Below, in pieces: positions 44,901 through 52,635 of a stretch of 64,000 bases of DNA. Origin of the DNA: JBBRCE01 sp038205115 (GTDB lineage Bacteria > Planctomycetota > Planctomycetia > Pirellulales > JBBRCE01); assembly GCA_038205115.1 (NCBI GenBank), contig JBBRCE010000019.1:19462-83461 (forward strand), written 5' to 3'. Made by a program: the position numbers and the translations under genes. The notes under the pieces are model-generated. The model did no database searches. It saw only the letters and a list, made by a program, of their open reading frames with translations, and was not told the DNA's origin. Positions within the stretch are counted from its first letter, which is position 1, and the number at the start of each line of letters is the position of its first letter.

Positions 44901-45166
44901 CCAGCGGATTGCCGCTGCTCATCAAACGTTGGGAAGACGCGCCCGACGATCCGCATCGCTGGGACGTCTTAGTCTTCAGGGCAATCGCCGTGCTCGACGA
45001 CGACCGGCAACTTCCGGTGCTCGAGCGGCTGTACCATCAGTATGCTGAAAATTCGTCGGCGATCTCCGAATTTTATTGGACCATCCGGTTGATGAAAGGC
45101 CCGCAAATACTGCAATTCAGGGCGAAGATTCGTCGCGAGGTCGGTGTAAATAACCTCAAACAATAA
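41951..45166 (+). CDS. Giant secreted HEAT-repeat protein
   Basis: 1071 residues from the ATG overlapping the previous stop, with GGGAG 7 bases upstream. A signal peptide (about 10-33) is followed by a Pro-rich linker. HEAT-type helical repeats fill about 80-560 (several with LTLKTLRKIGGRRAIAALTKLL-like units), then a low-complexity Ala/Asp/Lys/Pro linker around 600-660 (repeated AKPDDAKP), and a second helical half. No catalytic motif is visible. HEAT arrays are protein-binding scaffolds. Co-translation with the cytochrome suggests a partner. Last gene of the MoxR-containing cluster. Confidence 0.8.
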   Translation: MTGHHLKIDRAILRHLPAAAIVIGMSFATSVFAQFVQPGPALRAEGLPQKRTVTAEPLTDVPPPETPKPKEGAPGATVAAEPAEPVKKANDTPLDAAALQQLLDQLSARDAATRETVVRRLSPHADQARAPVVERFRSGNLTSRLAALELLSAWQAPIAGLDPWQKDTLTSARLQALQTWASAPLQADKKIAEPSKADRANMLSELDRLLKVPPAELPAILERLAGFGEVISREVAKRLKASDREDDRQRLTALRYRLVAGDDLATRWPGGLMRLAARDAAERRKATQEFVDIATAADEALLLQLFSDGDPLVRELTLKTLRKIGGRRAIAALTKLLADPEPNVRAAVLKQLAEKPSDELAVKVAEYLRTETDADLLVHGVRVLKEAGGDAAIAQLVELTRHDSWQVRAEAVEALSKLVGRHSDKLPDNIRTAIEARLGDTDEFVIGRALKLLQSGSALPPPDRLLELAEKHPDLTLTVVKSLGQTVSSNGPEQVRKFLNSSKPEVRVAAMTALLDEPADLAAADLDRTLGDPESAVRLGVATAVFKWLDNRGENVHRQTTSQATEFRVTESYLQSAPTPSLTSRIISSIFGVKKSDVVQTKKIPADAEPADDAKPDDAKPAADAQPAGDLKQQDKTEKQSAEAAAAVAAGKTQPAADDVSQYDHWLASYQSGAGRPAWADKIMPRLTAMTKAETPAERSAAALLQLALGQRGESLDILKAASRANSDLAEKSAFAFPWLPYDQRRDLFEDLWKLAEKRPANFAELVSGLGSIKDARNDELFWTHLHRQEVPNDAFAAFYYALQDENHRYSSDQVSPIAPKKLADLQSRIAAGGEQEKRLALLLIVSQDFEAAATEANKVLADEHSSQQLQAFAFQVLLCSQTQSAGESSAAKSLASPNAARRQLAIGLLVNGVDAVERFTEYGIYVSAHASAERSRSFDDNLPIRVPPRPKYLTLEAVRPLLQDPDPDVSAMAGYLLCSLGDSSGLPLLIKRWEDAPDDPHRWDVLVFRAIAVLDDDRQLPVLERLYHQYAENSSAISEFYWTIRLMKGPQILQFRAKIRREVGVNNLKQ

Positions 45167-45288
45167 TACTGATGGTAATCAGACGCGGAGCGGCGTCGCT
45201 GCTTCTTTCGCTCCACCGCCGAAGCCTAAACTCTGTAAGCACCGGCGAACGCACTTCCGGAATGCCGTCGTCGCGGTCTCGCGCGGCA

Positions 45289-45332
45289 CCTACAGCGGTC
45301 AGTGCCTACAGCGGTCAGTGCCTACAGCGGTC
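45289..45332 (+). repeat. 16-bp tandem repeat upstream of the dus gene
   Basis: The unit CCTACAGCGGTCAGTG is present twice in full (45289-45304, 45305-45320) and once partly (45321-45332). It lies in the 260-base gap between the HEAT protein gene and the Dus gene. The rest of the gap shows nothing recognisable. Confidence 0.85.
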
Positions 45333-45426
45333 GGCAGCACATCTTGCCGTTGGGCACGCGCAACCAGTAAAACTTAGTCACAGCACTCATGCGAATTCAC
45401 TGCATCACCGGAAACGCCACTCCAGC

Positions 45427-46482
45427 ATGAAAATTGGATCGGTCGAGATTGATTTTCCTGTCGTACAAGCGGCGCTGTCGGGCTACAGCGACGGTGCCAT
45501 GCGGCGCGTCGCTCGGCGGCTTGGCGCGCCTTATACCTTGTGCGAAGTGATGCTCGACCGCTTCATCATCGAAGCCGCGCACACCAAAAAAAATCGTCGT
45601 CATCTGCAAGTCCACGACGAAGAGCATCCAGTCGGTGGCCAACTGATGGGCGCCAATCCCGAGGATTTCGGCCCTGCCGCGCTGCGGTTGGTCGAGGCCG
45701 GTTTTGACGTGATCGACATCAACTTCGGTTGCCCTGTGAAAAAAGTGCTCGGCCGTTGCCGCGGTGGATACCTGCTGGGCCAGGTGCAAACCGCGCTGGA
45801 GATCGTCAGCCGGGTGCGCGACGCGCTGCCGCCGCACGTGCCGGTGACCGTCAAGATGCGGCGCGGACTGGACGACTCGGACGAAAGTCGCACGCGGTTC
45901 TTTGAAATCTTCGACGGCGCGTTCGAGCGCGGCGCGGCCGCCATCACCGTACACGGCCGAACGGTGGAGCAAAAATATATTGGCCCCAGCCGCTGGGAAT
46001 TTTTGACCGAGGTCAAGCGTCATGCCGGCCAACGCGTGGTGCTAGGCAGTGGCGACTTATTCACGCCGCAAGCCTGCCTGGAGATGATGCATGTGACCGG
46101 CGTCGACGGCGTCACGGCCGCGCGTGGTGCCATCGGTAACCCTTGGATTTTCAGTCAATGCCGCGCGCTGGCGGCGGGCAATCCGCTGCCGGATCCGCCC
46201 AGCCTGTTCGAGCAAAGTCGTGTGATCGCCATGCATTATCAACTGGCCGAGGAGCAGTATGGCGAAGAGCGGGCCTCGCGACAGATGCGCAAGTTCGGCA
46301 TTAAATATTCGCAATTGCATCCGCACAGTCGTGAAGTTCGCGACGCTTTCGTGGGCGTGCGTCGCAACGGTCAATGGCAACAGGTGCTGCAGCAGTGGTA
46401 CTCGCAAGATTTGCCTGGTTGCCATCCCAACTTCGTGCCCGACGAAAGCGAGTCGTGTGAAGAAGCCGGCGTGGCCGGTTAG
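45427..46482 (+). CDS. tRNA-dihydrouridine synthase family protein
   Basis: 351 residues, FMN-dependent reduction of specific uridines in tRNA. AALSGYSDGAMRRVARRLG, MLDRFII, INFGCPVKKV (catalytic Cys), VKMRRGLDD, ITVHGRTVEQKYIGPSRW and VDGVTAARGAIGNPWIF match the Dus fold. Residues after the catalytic Cys (LGRCRGGYLL) differ a little from DusB (usually a Gly-Ser-Ala-Leu-Leu type turn), so the exact position modified is not assigned. The in-frame region upstream of 45427 is repeat-containing and is not part of the protein. Confidence 0.9.
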   Translation: MKIGSVEIDFPVVQAALSGYSDGAMRRVARRLGAPYTLCEVMLDRFIIEAAHTKKNRRHLQVHDEEHPVGGQLMGANPEDFGPAALRLVEAGFDVIDINFGCPVKKVLGRCRGGYLLGQVQTALEIVSRVRDALPPHVPVTVKMRRGLDDSDESRTRFFEIFDGAFERGAAAITVHGRTVEQKYIGPSRWEFLTEVKRHAGQRVVLGSGDLFTPQACLEMMHVTGVDGVTAARGAIGNPWIFSQCRALAAGNPLPDPPSLFEQSRVIAMHYQLAEEQYGEERASRQMRKFGIKYSQLHPHSREVRDAFVGVRRNGQWQQVLQQWYSQDLPGCHPNFVPDESESCEEAGVAG

Positions 46483-46743
46483 CGGCGCGGCGAACTCACC
46501 CGCGCAAAATCCGCTGCGCGTGTGTTCGCAACGTTGCCGTTGGTTCGCGGCATGCCGCCACGGATTGTGCTGGCAATGACAGCGAGTGCGCTGGCCAACG
46601 ACGATCATCGCGCTCGTCTTTTTCGGCGATAAATCCTTGCGTGGCGCGGTCGAGAATGAGATAATCAGGCGGTAAGCGCACCGCTATTTTGACTCGCCGG
46701 ATTGAGTCAGCCCGCCTTGGCAGACAATAGGAGTCCAGACGTC

Positions 46744-49278
46744 ATGCGTCGTCCAGCCGCGCCCCCGCGTTTCGTGTGTGCCATATTTGGCTTGCTGCTT
46801 TGGTCGTATTCTCCCGCAACTGTCGCCGAAGTGCCGACGGTTGCGCCGCCTGCAAATCTTCCTGTGCCCACCGCGCCGGGACTCGGTGACCCCGGCGCGC
46901 TACGCAGGCTACGCATCGAAACCGGGCGGGCTGCATCCGATGGCTTCGTCATCGCCGGTCGCGATGCCCGCCAGCAATTGCTGGTGAGCGGCGAGTACGC
47001 AACAGGGCAAGCTCGTGATCTGACCCGCAGCGTCGCCTATTCGATCGAGCCCTTCGGTGTGGCCAGTGTGGACTCTTCCGGTTTGGTGCTACCCGTTAAA
47101 GAAGGCCAAGCCACCATCACTGCCAAACATGCGACCGGCGAAAGCGCTCAAATCAAAGTCACCATCACGCACATTGCCGACGATTTGCCCGTCAATTTCC
47201 CGAACCAAGTGGTGCCCGTGTTCACCAAGCTGGGCTGTAACGCAGGCGGCTGCCACGGCAAAATGAGCGGTCAAAATGGCTTCAAGCTCTCGCTGCTCGG
47301 TTTTGAACCGACCGAAGATTACGAGCATCTCACCAAAGAAGCCCGTGGGCGGCGGCTGTTTCCGGCCAGCCCAGACCGCAGCTTACTGCTGCTGAAAGCG
47401 GCGGGCGTCATGCCGCACGGCGGCGGCGCGCGGATGGACGTTGATTCGCCCAACTATCGGATTTTGCGTCGCTGGATCGAGCAGGGCATGCCCTACGGTA
47501 GTGAGAGTGATCCGACCATCAGCTCCATTGACGTTTATCCAAGCGAGCGGGCGTTGAACCGCGGCGCAGAGCAGCAATTGGTTGTCATCGCCAAGTATTC
47601 GGACGGTGCCACGGAAGACGTAACCGGCATGACCAAGTTCGAAGCCAACGATCCCGAGATGGCCGAATGTTCGGCCAGCGGCTTGATCAAAGCGCAGCAA
47701 CTCACCGGCGCCGTGGCCATCATGGCTCGCTACCAGGGACAAGTTGGCGTCGCGCGAATGAAAATTCCGCTGGGCGTGAAGGTCGACAACTTGCCGCCGG
47801 CCAAAAACTTCGTCGACGAACTGGTCTTCAAGCAACTCACCGACCTGGGCATGCCGCCTTCGCCCGTTTGCGACGATGGCACGTTCATCCGCCGAGTGAC
47901 CGTGGATATTGCCGGCCGCTTGCCGACGCCGAGCGAAGTCGAACGCTTTGCCACCGATGTCGATACCAACAAACGCGAGAAGTGGATCGACGGACTCTTG
48001 GCCTCGACGGATTATGCCGATAACTTTGCCAACAAATGGTCGGCGATTCTCCGCAACAAGCGGCAGACTGAGGCGTACACGCGCGGCAACTACTTGTTTC
48101 ACGATTGGATTCGCTCCGGCTTGCTGGAGAACAAACCTTACGATCAGTTCGTTCGCGATATTCTCACGGCCTCCGGCGAAATCACGGAGAATCCGGCCGT
48201 GGCTTGGTATCGGCAGGTCAAAGAGCCCACGAATCAGCTCGAAGATTGCGCCCAACTATTCTTGGGCATGCGACTTCAATGCGCTCACTGCCATCATCAT
48301 CCGTTCGAAAAATGGAGCCAGCAAGACTACTGGGGCTTCGATGCGTTTTTTACGCGCGTCGGTCGCAAGAAGGGCGCGAATCCGGCCGAAGATCGGATTT
48401 TTCATCAGCGCGGCGTGGCCCTGGCCAACAACCCCAAGACCAAGCAGAACGTCAAACCGACCGGCTTGGCCAGCAGACCGCTGGACCTCTCGCCGGATCA
48501 AGATCCGCGACAAGCGCTCGTCGACTGGATGTCCACTCCGGAGAATCCGTTCTTTGCTCCGGCCGTTGCCAATCGCTACTGGAAGCATTTCTTCAGCCGC
48601 GGACTGGTCGAACCAGAAGATGACATGCGCGTGACCAATCCGGCCTCCAATCCGGAGTTGCTCCAAGCGCTGGCCCAGCACTTCGTCGCACGGCATTTCG
48701 ATCTGAAAGATTTGGTGCGCACGATTTGCACCTCGAACACCTATCAGTTGAGCGCCGAACCCAACCTCTGGAACGCCAGCGACAAACAGAATTTTTCCCG
48801 CTACTATCCCAAGCGTCTGGGGGCCGAAGTGCTACTCGATTCGGTCGATATCGTCACCGGCTCGCAGTCCAAGTTCAATGGCATGCCGACCGGCACGCGG
48901 GCAATTCAGTTGCCAGACAGCAGCTTCAGTTCGTATTTTCTCACGGTGTTCGGCCGGCCCGAGGGCTCGAGCGCCTGTGAATGCGAACGATCCAGCGAAG
49001 CCAATCTGGCGCAAAGCCTGCATTTGCTGAACTCGGCGGAAATTCAGAACAAACTGTCCGCTGGCTCAGGCCGCGCCGCGGCTTTGGCGGCCGACAAAAC
49101 GAACAGCGGCGAACAAAAGATTCGCGGTCTGTACATGGCGTTTTATGCGCGGCAGCCACTGCCCGACGAATTGGCCGTTGCCCAGGCTCATCTGGAAAAA
49201 ACCAAAAACGACAAAATCGCTTACGAAGATATTCTTTGGGCGCTCATCAACACTAAGGAATTTTTATTCAACCACTAA
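46744..49278 (+). CDS. Secreted Ig-like / DUF1549 / DUF1553 protein
   Basis: 844 residues from the ATG with AGGAG 10 bases upstream. A signal segment is followed by a bacterial Ig-like (BIG2-type) domain (about 55-140). A haem-like CNAGGCH at about 165 opens the middle region. DUF1549 (about 350-560, containing CAHCHHHPF near 513) and DUF1553 (about 590-840, with PAVANRYWKHFFSRGLVEPEDDM) follow. These paired domains are a hallmark of planctomycete envelope proteins, whose function is undetermined. It is followed at a 248-base gap by two other giant secreted proteins. Confidence 0.9.
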   Translation: MRRPAAPPRFVCAIFGLLLWSYSPATVAEVPTVAPPANLPVPTAPGLGDPGALRRLRIETGRAASDGFVIAGRDARQQLLVSGEYATGQARDLTRSVAYSIEPFGVASVDSSGLVLPVKEGQATITAKHATGESAQIKVTITHIADDLPVNFPNQVVPVFTKLGCNAGGCHGKMSGQNGFKLSLLGFEPTEDYEHLTKEARGRRLFPASPDRSLLLLKAAGVMPHGGGARMDVDSPNYRILRRWIEQGMPYGSESDPTISSIDVYPSERALNRGAEQQLVVIAKYSDGATEDVTGMTKFEANDPEMAECSASGLIKAQQLTGAVAIMARYQGQVGVARMKIPLGVKVDNLPPAKNFVDELVFKQLTDLGMPPSPVCDDGTFIRRVTVDIAGRLPTPSEVERFATDVDTNKREKWIDGLLASTDYADNFANKWSAILRNKRQTEAYTRGNYLFHDWIRSGLLENKPYDQFVRDILTASGEITENPAVAWYRQVKEPTNQLEDCAQLFLGMRLQCAHCHHHPFEKWSQQDYWGFDAFFTRVGRKKGANPAEDRIFHQRGVALANNPKTKQNVKPTGLASRPLDLSPDQDPRQALVDWMSTPENPFFAPAVANRYWKHFFSRGLVEPEDDMRVTNPASNPELLQALAQHFVARHFDLKDLVRTICTSNTYQLSAEPNLWNASDKQNFSRYYPKRLGAEVLLDSVDIVTGSQSKFNGMPTGTRAIQLPDSSFSSYFLTVFGRPEGSSACECERSSEANLAQSLHLLNSAEIQNKLSAGSGRAAALAADKTNSGEQKIRGLYMAFYARQPLPDELAVAQAHLEKTKNDKIAYEDILWALINTKEFLFNH

Positions 49279-49526
49279 TGATCGGCCGGCAGCCCTCGGT
49301 ACCCAGCGCTCGACGTTGATCTTGTTATTCATGACATGATTGATGTCGTCATTCACGGCCAGCCGGTTGAAGTTGATCCATCGACACACCAGAAATCACA
49401 CCGTTTCGTTCTGCACGCACACACGCAGTCACGCAATCGGCAAAAATTGCCCCAATGAACCTGTCATGGTTCGTTGGCAATGCGGACGTGCCTCGCCACG
49501 CCGCAGACCGATCGCAGGGGAAGCCC

Positions 49527-52500
49527 ATGAACAAGGTTAATCGCGTCCGATTTCGACTCGTGACGTCTACTGCCCAAAATTGGATACGCCGGTTGCTTTT
49601 TGCTTTGGCTGGCGCGCTGGCATTCTGCGACGTAGCGTGGGCTCAGCAGGCATCCTTTCCGGTCGCTCAACTGACCAGCGTCTATCCCGCGGGTGGCAAG
49701 GTCGGCAGCAGCTTCGATGTCACCGTCGCCGGAGTGGACTTGGAAGACGCCGTGAGTCTGCACTTCAGTCACGCAGGCATCACCTCCGTGCTCAAATCGG
49801 AATCGCTGCCGGATCTGCCTGGCATGAGCGGCAAGGTCAAAAGCAAGCGCATGCAACGGGCCTTCACCGTGACGGTCAACGGCGACGTACCGAACGGCTT
49901 GTACGACGTGCGTTTAGTCGGCAAGTTCGGCATCTCAAATCCGCGCGCATTTCAGGTCGCCAGTTTAACCGAATTTAACGAGACGCAGCCCAACGCCACG
50001 GCGGAGCAAGCCAGCGCCGTCAGCTTGGAAACAATCATCAACGGCCGCGCCAAGGCGGAGTCGTCGGACTTCTTCAAGTTTGCCGCCAAAAAAGGTCAGC
50101 GTCTGCTGATCAACTGTTGGTCGAAGCGGATCGACTCTCGAATTAGCGGTGCGCTGGTGCTACTGGACGACAAATCGCACGAGCTGGCCAGCAGTCATGA
50201 GGTGAACCGTCGCGATCCGCTCATCGACTACACTGTGCCGGCCGATGGCCAATTCGTGCTCCAAGTCCACGACTTTTTGTTCCGGGGCGGCGACGATTAT
50301 TTTTACCGCGTGGCGCTGCACACCGGCCCCTATATCGATTTCGTTTTTCCCAATGCGGGCTTGCCGGGCAGTAAGGGCGAGTACACCGTTTACGGTCGCA
50401 ATCTACCGGGCGGAACGGCCAGCGAAATGAAGAGCCTCGACGGCAAGCTGTTGGAGCAGCTCAAGGTGCAAATCGAGTTGCCCGCCGACCCGATCCTGCA
50501 GCGACAATTGCCGATCACGGATTGCGTTGAGCCACAAGACTCCGGCATGGACGGCTTTGCGTATCGCCTCAGCGATCCGCGGGGCCAGCAGTCCAACACG
50601 GTGCTGATTGGTTACGCCACGGCGCCGGTCGTGTTGGAGCAAGAGCCCAACAACGATCCTGCTCAACCGCAACAACTCAACGTACCTTGCGAAGTGGTGG
50701 GGCAGTTCCATCCGCGCGGCGATCAAGATTGGTACTCGTTTTCCGCGAAGAAGGGCGACGTGTTCTTTTTGGACGTCGTCTCGGAACGGCTCGGTCTACC
50801 GACGGATCCGTACATGTTGATTCAGCGGGCGAAGAAAGATGATAAAGGGAATGAGCAGTGGTCGGATGTGGCTGAAGTTGACGATGCCAAGGCGAAAGGC
50901 GATATTGTGCAAGGCATGGCCGCCGATTACGAAACGGCCACCAACGATCCGAACTATAAGCTCGTCGTCAGCGAAGATGCGAATTACCGGGTACTCATTC
51001 GAGATCTGTATTACGGCTCGCGCGGCAATCCGCAATTCATCTATCGGTTAGCCATTCGCCGCGCTTTGCCCGACTTCCGCCTGGTGGCCATTTCCGAAGC
51101 GCCGCACGATGATCGCGCCGGCGGCAATTCGCAGCTTTGGACGCCGTACTTGCATAAAGGCGGTGCCGCGCCGCTCAAGGTGTTTATCTTTCGGCGCGAC
51201 GAATTCAAAGGCGACATCGAACTCTGCGTCGAAGGTTTGCCCACCGGCGTGAATTGCCCGCCGATCGTTGTTGGCCCTGGCCTGCCGGTGGCAATGCTGG
51301 TGCTCTCGGCCGACGAGAACGCCGCTTCGTGGGCCGGTTCGATCAAAGTCGTTGGCAAGGCAAAAATTGGTGACGACGATGTCGTCCGCGAAGCCCGCGG
51401 CGGCAGCATCGTTTGGACGATCGCCAACCGCCAAAACGAAAATCCACGCGCTCGCATGACTTCGGATATCGCCATCGCGGTGAGTGGCGAAGAGACCGAA
51501 TCCGTGGCCATCGATGCCGGCGAAAGCAAAACGTGGGAGACGTCGCTGGGCGGCAAGTTGCAAATTCCGATCAAGATCACTCGCCGCAACGACTTCAAAG
51601 CCAATCTGCAACTCACCTCGCCCGGTTTGCCCAGTGCAATCAAGCCGGCGAATCTTGATATTCCGGCCGATCAAAACGCTGGCGTACTGAACTTTGACGT
51701 CAAGTCCGGCGCCGTGCCAGGCACCTACAGTTTTGCGCTTCACGCCCCCAGTCAGTTGGCCAACTACCGTCGCGACCCGCAGGGCGCCCAAGCGGCCGCC
51801 GACTTCAGCAAAGAGATGGAAAAAGTGGCTGCGGATATTGCGACCGCCGCGAAACAAGCCAACGACGAATTGTCCGCCGCCAAGAAAATGTCGACCGAAT
51901 CTCAAGCCGCCGAAAAAGCCGCGGTCGCAAAACTGGCCGCCGCCAAGATTGCCGCCGATCAGAAGCCTGACGACTCTGCGCTGGCCGACGCTCGAACCGC
52001 CGCCGAACGGGCCGTGGCCGAAGCGGCCGACAAAATCAGATCGGCCACTGTTGCCCAAGCGGCGGCCCAGGCAGCGGCAAACGACGCCGCGGCCAAGAGC
52101 AAAATGGCCGAGACGGAAAAAAACGCGGCCAAGCAGCGCGCCGCAGAAATGGCCGAATCGTCAAAGCCTAAACAAATCAACGCCGTGTTCGTTTCCACAC
52201 CCATCGTGGTGAAGATCGCGGCGTCGCCAATCACAATTGGCCCGCCGGCCTCACCAACTGTCGTCAAGCAAATGCAAAAAGTCGAACTGCCGATCACCAT
52301 CAATCGTTTATACGGTTTTACCGAAGCCGTTGAACTCACGCTCCAACCGACGCCCGGCGTTATCGGCATCAAGGCCGCGCCGCTGACCATTGCCAAAGAT
52401 CAAACCGTCGGCATTCTGCTGCTGGAAGCGGACGGCAAAGCCCCGCTGGGCGACCTGAATGTCATCGTCAAGGCCAAGCTCAACTTCAATGGCCAATCGT

Positions 52501-52556
52501 TGACGGCCGATCAACCGCTGGCGATTAAGATTGATGCCGCCGAACCCCTGAAATAG
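49527..52556 (+). CDS. Giant secreted protein with pre-peptidase-like domains and coiled coil
   Basis: 1009 residues from ATG 49527, with an AGGGGA site upstream. A signal peptide at about 20-42 (WAQQ end). Repeated beta-rich domains follow, including IPT-like and pre-peptidase C-type segments (for example FFKFAAKKGQRLLINCW and QDWYSFSAKKGDVFFLDV). An Ala/Lys-rich coiled coil covers about 759-880 (AAEKAAVAKLAAAKIAADQ-type heptads), then a final beta domain. Found in many planctomycetes next to DUF1549/1553 genes. Function unknown; an envelope scaffold is likely. Confidence 0.82.
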   Translation: MNKVNRVRFRLVTSTAQNWIRRLLFALAGALAFCDVAWAQQASFPVAQLTSVYPAGGKVGSSFDVTVAGVDLEDAVSLHFSHAGITSVLKSESLPDLPGMSGKVKSKRMQRAFTVTVNGDVPNGLYDVRLVGKFGISNPRAFQVASLTEFNETQPNATAEQASAVSLETIINGRAKAESSDFFKFAAKKGQRLLINCWSKRIDSRISGALVLLDDKSHELASSHEVNRRDPLIDYTVPADGQFVLQVHDFLFRGGDDYFYRVALHTGPYIDFVFPNAGLPGSKGEYTVYGRNLPGGTASEMKSLDGKLLEQLKVQIELPADPILQRQLPITDCVEPQDSGMDGFAYRLSDPRGQQSNTVLIGYATAPVVLEQEPNNDPAQPQQLNVPCEVVGQFHPRGDQDWYSFSAKKGDVFFLDVVSERLGLPTDPYMLIQRAKKDDKGNEQWSDVAEVDDAKAKGDIVQGMAADYETATNDPNYKLVVSEDANYRVLIRDLYYGSRGNPQFIYRLAIRRALPDFRLVAISEAPHDDRAGGNSQLWTPYLHKGGAAPLKVFIFRRDEFKGDIELCVEGLPTGVNCPPIVVGPGLPVAMLVLSADENAASWAGSIKVVGKAKIGDDDVVREARGGSIVWTIANRQNENPRARMTSDIAIAVSGEETESVAIDAGESKTWETSLGGKLQIPIKITRRNDFKANLQLTSPGLPSAIKPANLDIPADQNAGVLNFDVKSGAVPGTYSFALHAPSQLANYRRDPQGAQAAADFSKEMEKVAADIATAAKQANDELSAAKKMSTESQAAEKAAVAKLAAAKIAADQKPDDSALADARTAAERAVAEAADKIRSATVAQAAAQAAANDAAAKSKMAETEKNAAKQRAAEMAESSKPKQINAVFVSTPIVVKIAASPITIGPPASPTVVKQMQKVELPITINRLYGFTEAVELTLQPTPGVIGIKAAPLTIAKDQTVGILLLEADGKAPLGDLNVIVKAKLNFNGQSLTADQPLAIKIDAAEPLK

Positions 52557-52635
52557 TAATTCGTCTTTCGAACAGACGTCAGTCGTCGGTCCGTGAAACG
52601 ATCGTGTCTTCTCAAACGTTGGGCAAGTCGCTCGC

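Noticed and set aside
45289..45332. CRISPR-like repeat
   Set aside because: The units are directly adjacent with no spacers, and only 2.75 copies occur; it is a simple tandem repeat.
45172..45426. N-terminal extension of the Dus protein
   Set aside because: The extension covers the tandem repeat and has no similarity to Dus proteins; the family start matches ATG 45427.
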